Assembly (NCBI GenBank): GCA_048267245.1 | Contig: JBLWXV010000001.1 | Span: 2,232,001 to 2,296,000 of the forward strand | Direction of reading: 5' to 3' | Source of the DNA: JBLWXV01 sp048267245 | GTDB taxonomy: Bacteria > Bdellovibrionota > Bacteriovoracia > Bacteriovoracales > Bacteriovoracaceae | Length of the DNA stretch: 64,000 bases | Part shown: piece after piece, positions 62,601 through 64,000 of the stretch | How positions within the stretch are numbered: position 1 is the stretch's first letter | Layout of the letters: each line of letters begins with the position of its first letter | Translations under genes and position numbers: made by a program | Notes under the pieces: generated by a model | The model's database searches: none | What the model was told of the DNA's origin: nothing | What the model saw: the letters and a program-made list of their open reading frames with translations, nothing else

Positions 62601-64000
62601 GCAGAGCTCTACTTTGCTGACACTGATGCCTATACAGGTTTTTCTAATGGTGGTTTTAAAGTACGCTTCAACTACTCTATCGTTCGTCTGAAGGATCTTG
62701 CCTCACCAGACTATGAGCCGGTTAATTACCCAATTGCCGACCACGATGAATTTGGTTTCTTTAAAAACTATGAGAGAAAACTTGGCGATTCATTTGATCC
62801 ATCAAGAACGAATCAGAGTTACCTGCTCAATCGTTGGAACCCTAAGAAAAAGGTTATCACTTACCACCTAAGTGACACATTCAACGAACCAGAGCAAAAA
62901 CTCATTAAAGAAGCTTCTTACAAAGTATTTGATGGAATCAACATTGCCCTTAAAAAGGCCAATGCCGGTATCCAGCTCAAACTTGAAGAACCATCTGGCA
63001 AACTCTCAGGTGACCTACGTCACAACGTTCTTCAGTTAATCACTGACCCTCTTTCAAACGGTCTTCTTGGTTATGCCCCAACTGTGACAAACCCGTACAC
63101 AGGTGAGATCCTCCAAGGACACGTTAATATGTACTCAGGTGTGATTCGCACAATGTCTCGCCGCGTGTGGGAAGGCATGGTTGACCTCACTGAGACACAA
63201 AAGAAAGAAGCAGACGCCAGTCAGACTCTCGATCTTGATATTCCAACAGACGATTCTGCTGGGTCACTTCCAACAAATGATCAGCTCCAAAAAGCTGCGA
63301 AGGCCCAAAATGCTCCACGCTCTGGCAAGCTCGCTCCTAGCGTACTTGCCAAATTTAAGCGCGGCGACCTCGCCAAGAAAGCAGATATTGGCAAATACCA
63401 AGATCGTGCCTACAAAGCGATTGCAGCTCGTCTTAAAGAAGTAAGACAAGAATCTAAGAAAGACGAAACAGATAAGATTGCGGGCAACCTCAAGTTTATC
63501 GAAAATCGCCTTACACGTTGGAGTGAGAACAACGCTTATGCCACAGAGTTTTATAGAATTGCTCACACAGCTAAGACTCTCTACCCAGGTATTAAGGAAA
63601 TCAAAGGTGTCCTTAAGGCCGACGGTACGCTTAAGCGTTGGAATGAGCTAAGTAAAGATCAGCAGAAAAAGGCCATGGATATCATGGTGCCATTTGTGTA
63701 CGTCTCTACTCTCGTTCACGAAATGGGTCACTCGCTAGGTCTGCGCCACAACTTCAATGGTTCATTTGACGCCGCCAACTTCTACACTGAAGCTGAGGCC
63801 CAAGCGCTTGGACTAAGATCGGCTCCGGCCTACTCTTCAATCATGGACTACTCTGCTTCAGAGCTTAATAACCTACTTGCCATGGGTAAGTATGATATTG
63901 CCGCTCTTCGCTTTGGGTATGCTCGTGAAGTAGAGCTTCAGAACGGTCAATTTGCAAAAGTTCCTACAACTCTGGAAGAACTTGAAGCCTCTGGTTCACT
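59640..64000 (+). CDS. Giant lipoprotein zinc metalloprotease with four Cys repeats (3' end off window)
   Basis: At least 1453 residues. The N-terminus has a lipobox (MLVAGC, Cys28). Four similar modules, each with a D-x-R-(Y/F)-x-x-C-D/S motif and a C-x-x-K-P-(I/V) motif, begin at codons 284, 436, 584 and 732, about 150 residues apart. The metalloprotease part near the visible end holds HEMGHSLGLRHNF, with the HEMGH at codons 1360-1364 and a third ligand in the His-Asn; a following SSIMDYS Met-turn makes it a metzincin-type zinc protease (DUF5117/DUF4953-like, as inference). AGGAG precedes the ATG. It is likely surface or periplasmic. Confidence 0.85.
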   Translation, partial: MRNFKRTPNLLKGLPGTLAILAMLVAGCSKELEEKKPDDFDRDVHPISEFEGSAFVETVDEGVQTLSVKSDVATGIYALNELSLRPVKFVGGDERLAPLFNGLKLESTKAGEKFKFNFKLTKEQLIAYMETDGHNLSTANKELVVSYKEQPSVAVFHFDVGDYGIVRNRPNDLDEATRFIEFKSTRRAEATHIKMSVVPQNRVLNGLRGHYDEDIYLKDRLEARNWNLTDVAKLFHIQTANLTAASATVSDKKAKIIDETLYVLGKTTLSELSTMEKLALTKGDPRYTKCDGSRPGQAESIDPDLCIFKPIYSGSAKKVRLKLKKDDEGETLGTVELEEVSGTSKASFAMIDTNTLFTKFEYDDRITQIENRYIYDFKALQNKIWDAGELKSYLKVKKDLGKGPRRTVVFDKNVWIQSPVKKSDLTEIEAAAIGKDQRFSKCDAEIASKVEGISERECVLKPIFSLPAAPMALTYKFYDGKEEPTIKLEAIMGEEQADFLVVVTTLDLFDYTYARSYRDTLYDKEKLHNKVLKGRKLKSIFPTAAFAEDSKLYKLKVLNSTLWILSAQKKDELKVLERAMAGNDPRFEKCDGELSAGSGIALNDCFAKPVAKIGVAHAVVEFEDADNADLPDLKVHSGVDRRISTHLLITEKPSISNFEFDERFKESDDVAEVKDIQNKLITGIEAAKLLGIQEVKSEKILKTKLVHDNLYLLAPAKKSDLHIIEQEALTKDPRYEVCSLDIAEKSKIALEDCVMKPIFSRSVSYVALFFENDVDSDIPRLRYDFEAKAGSAGVVQFKKSSEARKFDYMRNLNIADRIHLSKEKDFDLDSEYLYITMTHGTPREVLQADPFYQGNEKLVHLRFTKEGLEVYEKDRDDRFRANSLNEKPVLLIPGAYEDYKCQEDSNGNCLAGIQSDNDLTWDQKRLFVPTFESLQVKEINTLDVFTVEADPCLIPNGTALASYEVKKGVINIELEKTYKMSKSWRCIAELYFADTDAYTGFSNGGFKVRFNYSIVRLKDLASPDYEPVNYPIADHDEFGFFKNYERKLGDSFDPSRTNQSYLLNRWNPKKKVITYHLSDTFNEPEQKLIKEASYKVFDGINIALKKANAGIQLKLEEPSGKLSGDLRHNVLQLITDPLSNGLLGYAPTVTNPYTGEILQGHVNMYSGVIRTMSRRVWEGMVDLTETQKKEADASQTLDLDIPTDDSAGSLPTNDQLQKAAKAQNAPRSGKLAPSVLAKFKRGDLAKKADIGKYQDRAYKAIAARLKEVRQESKKDETDKIAGNLKFIENRLTRWSENNAYATEFYRIAHTAKTLYPGIKEIKGVLKADGTLKRWNELSKDQQKKAMDIMVPFVYVSTLVHEMGHSLGLRHNFNGSFDAANFYTEAEAQALGLRSAPAYSSIMDYSASELNNLLAMGKYDIAALRFGYAREVELQNGQFAKVPTTLEELEASGS

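Noticed and set aside
63181..63566. Two overlapping frames (87 and 100 codons) in the giant metalloprotease
   Set aside because: They are shadows of a continuous frame from 59640 to the window end.
1..64000. tRNA, rRNA, CRISPR array, insertion sequence or prophage
   Set aside because: No cloverleaf-like element, spaced direct-repeat array, transposase or phage gene was recognised anywhere in the window.

Overview
The window (64 kb, GC roughly mid-40s by eye, short intergenic gaps, strongly operonic) looks like chromosome of a Gram-negative bacterium rich in secreted and outer-membrane proteins. Gene content (enolase, MurI, TyrS, LexA, DinB, MenE/MenH, MscL, ApaG, many exported hypotheticals, pseudopilins, lipoprotein metalloprotease) would fit the Bdellovibrionota/Bacteriovoracia type of genome, but this is an inference from general content, not from a marker gene. 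No tRNA, rRNA, CRISPR array, insertion sequence or prophage was seen, and no gap longer than about 270 bases lacks a gene.

Region by region. 1-5353: a leftward five-gene lipid-type operon (two alpha/beta hydrolases, a FabH-like ketoacyl synthase, a short-chain reductase and an acyl-CoA ligase cut by the left edge) facing a divergent TetR regulator. 5350-9148: leftward genes for a hypothetical protein, two exported proteins and glutaminase. 9416-13379: rightward lexA-dinB-menE-menH, headed by four helically phased 11-bp repeats. 13479-20662: a receiver-domain protein, a membrane-anchored exported protein, an outer-membrane barrel, a 2H-phosphoesterase-like protein, a histidine kinase, enolase and glutamate racemase. 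20731-32269: housekeeping and envelope genes (thioesterase, carbonic anhydrase, barrel protein, SurA-like protein, two PAP2 phosphatases, MscL, ApaG, an RRM RNA-binding protein with a possible leader peptide).

32270-45499 is the most unusual region. A Wzz-like chain-length protein and an unknown membrane protein diverge from an SLBB protein, an O-antigen polymerase/ligase-like protein and a 33-residue membrane protein. Next come an arginine-deiminase-like hydrolase, two sulfotransferases and a methyltransferase (leftward), then a B12-type radical SAM enzyme with CysC, CysD and CysN (rightward). CysDNC make PAPS and the sulfotransferases use it, so the block reads as a dedicated sulfation locus beside glycan-assembly genes. 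The first sulfotransferase has no ATG/GTG/TTG start upstream of its PAPS loop and seems to begin at CTG in a CTGA overlap.

45501-51684: a leftward pilus-type cluster (CpaF-like ATPase, cupredoxin-like protein, three prepilin-like proteins, exported partner) plus an exported Hsp20-like protein. 51704-58547: a NIF3/PII-like protein, a secreted HEIGH metalloprotease, a YceI-like protein, FKBP and acid-phosphatase lipoproteins, RNase HI, TyrS and an M14 carboxypeptidase. 58784-64000: an outer-membrane barrel followed by a very large lipoprotein metalloprotease with four cysteine-containing repeats, running off the right edge.
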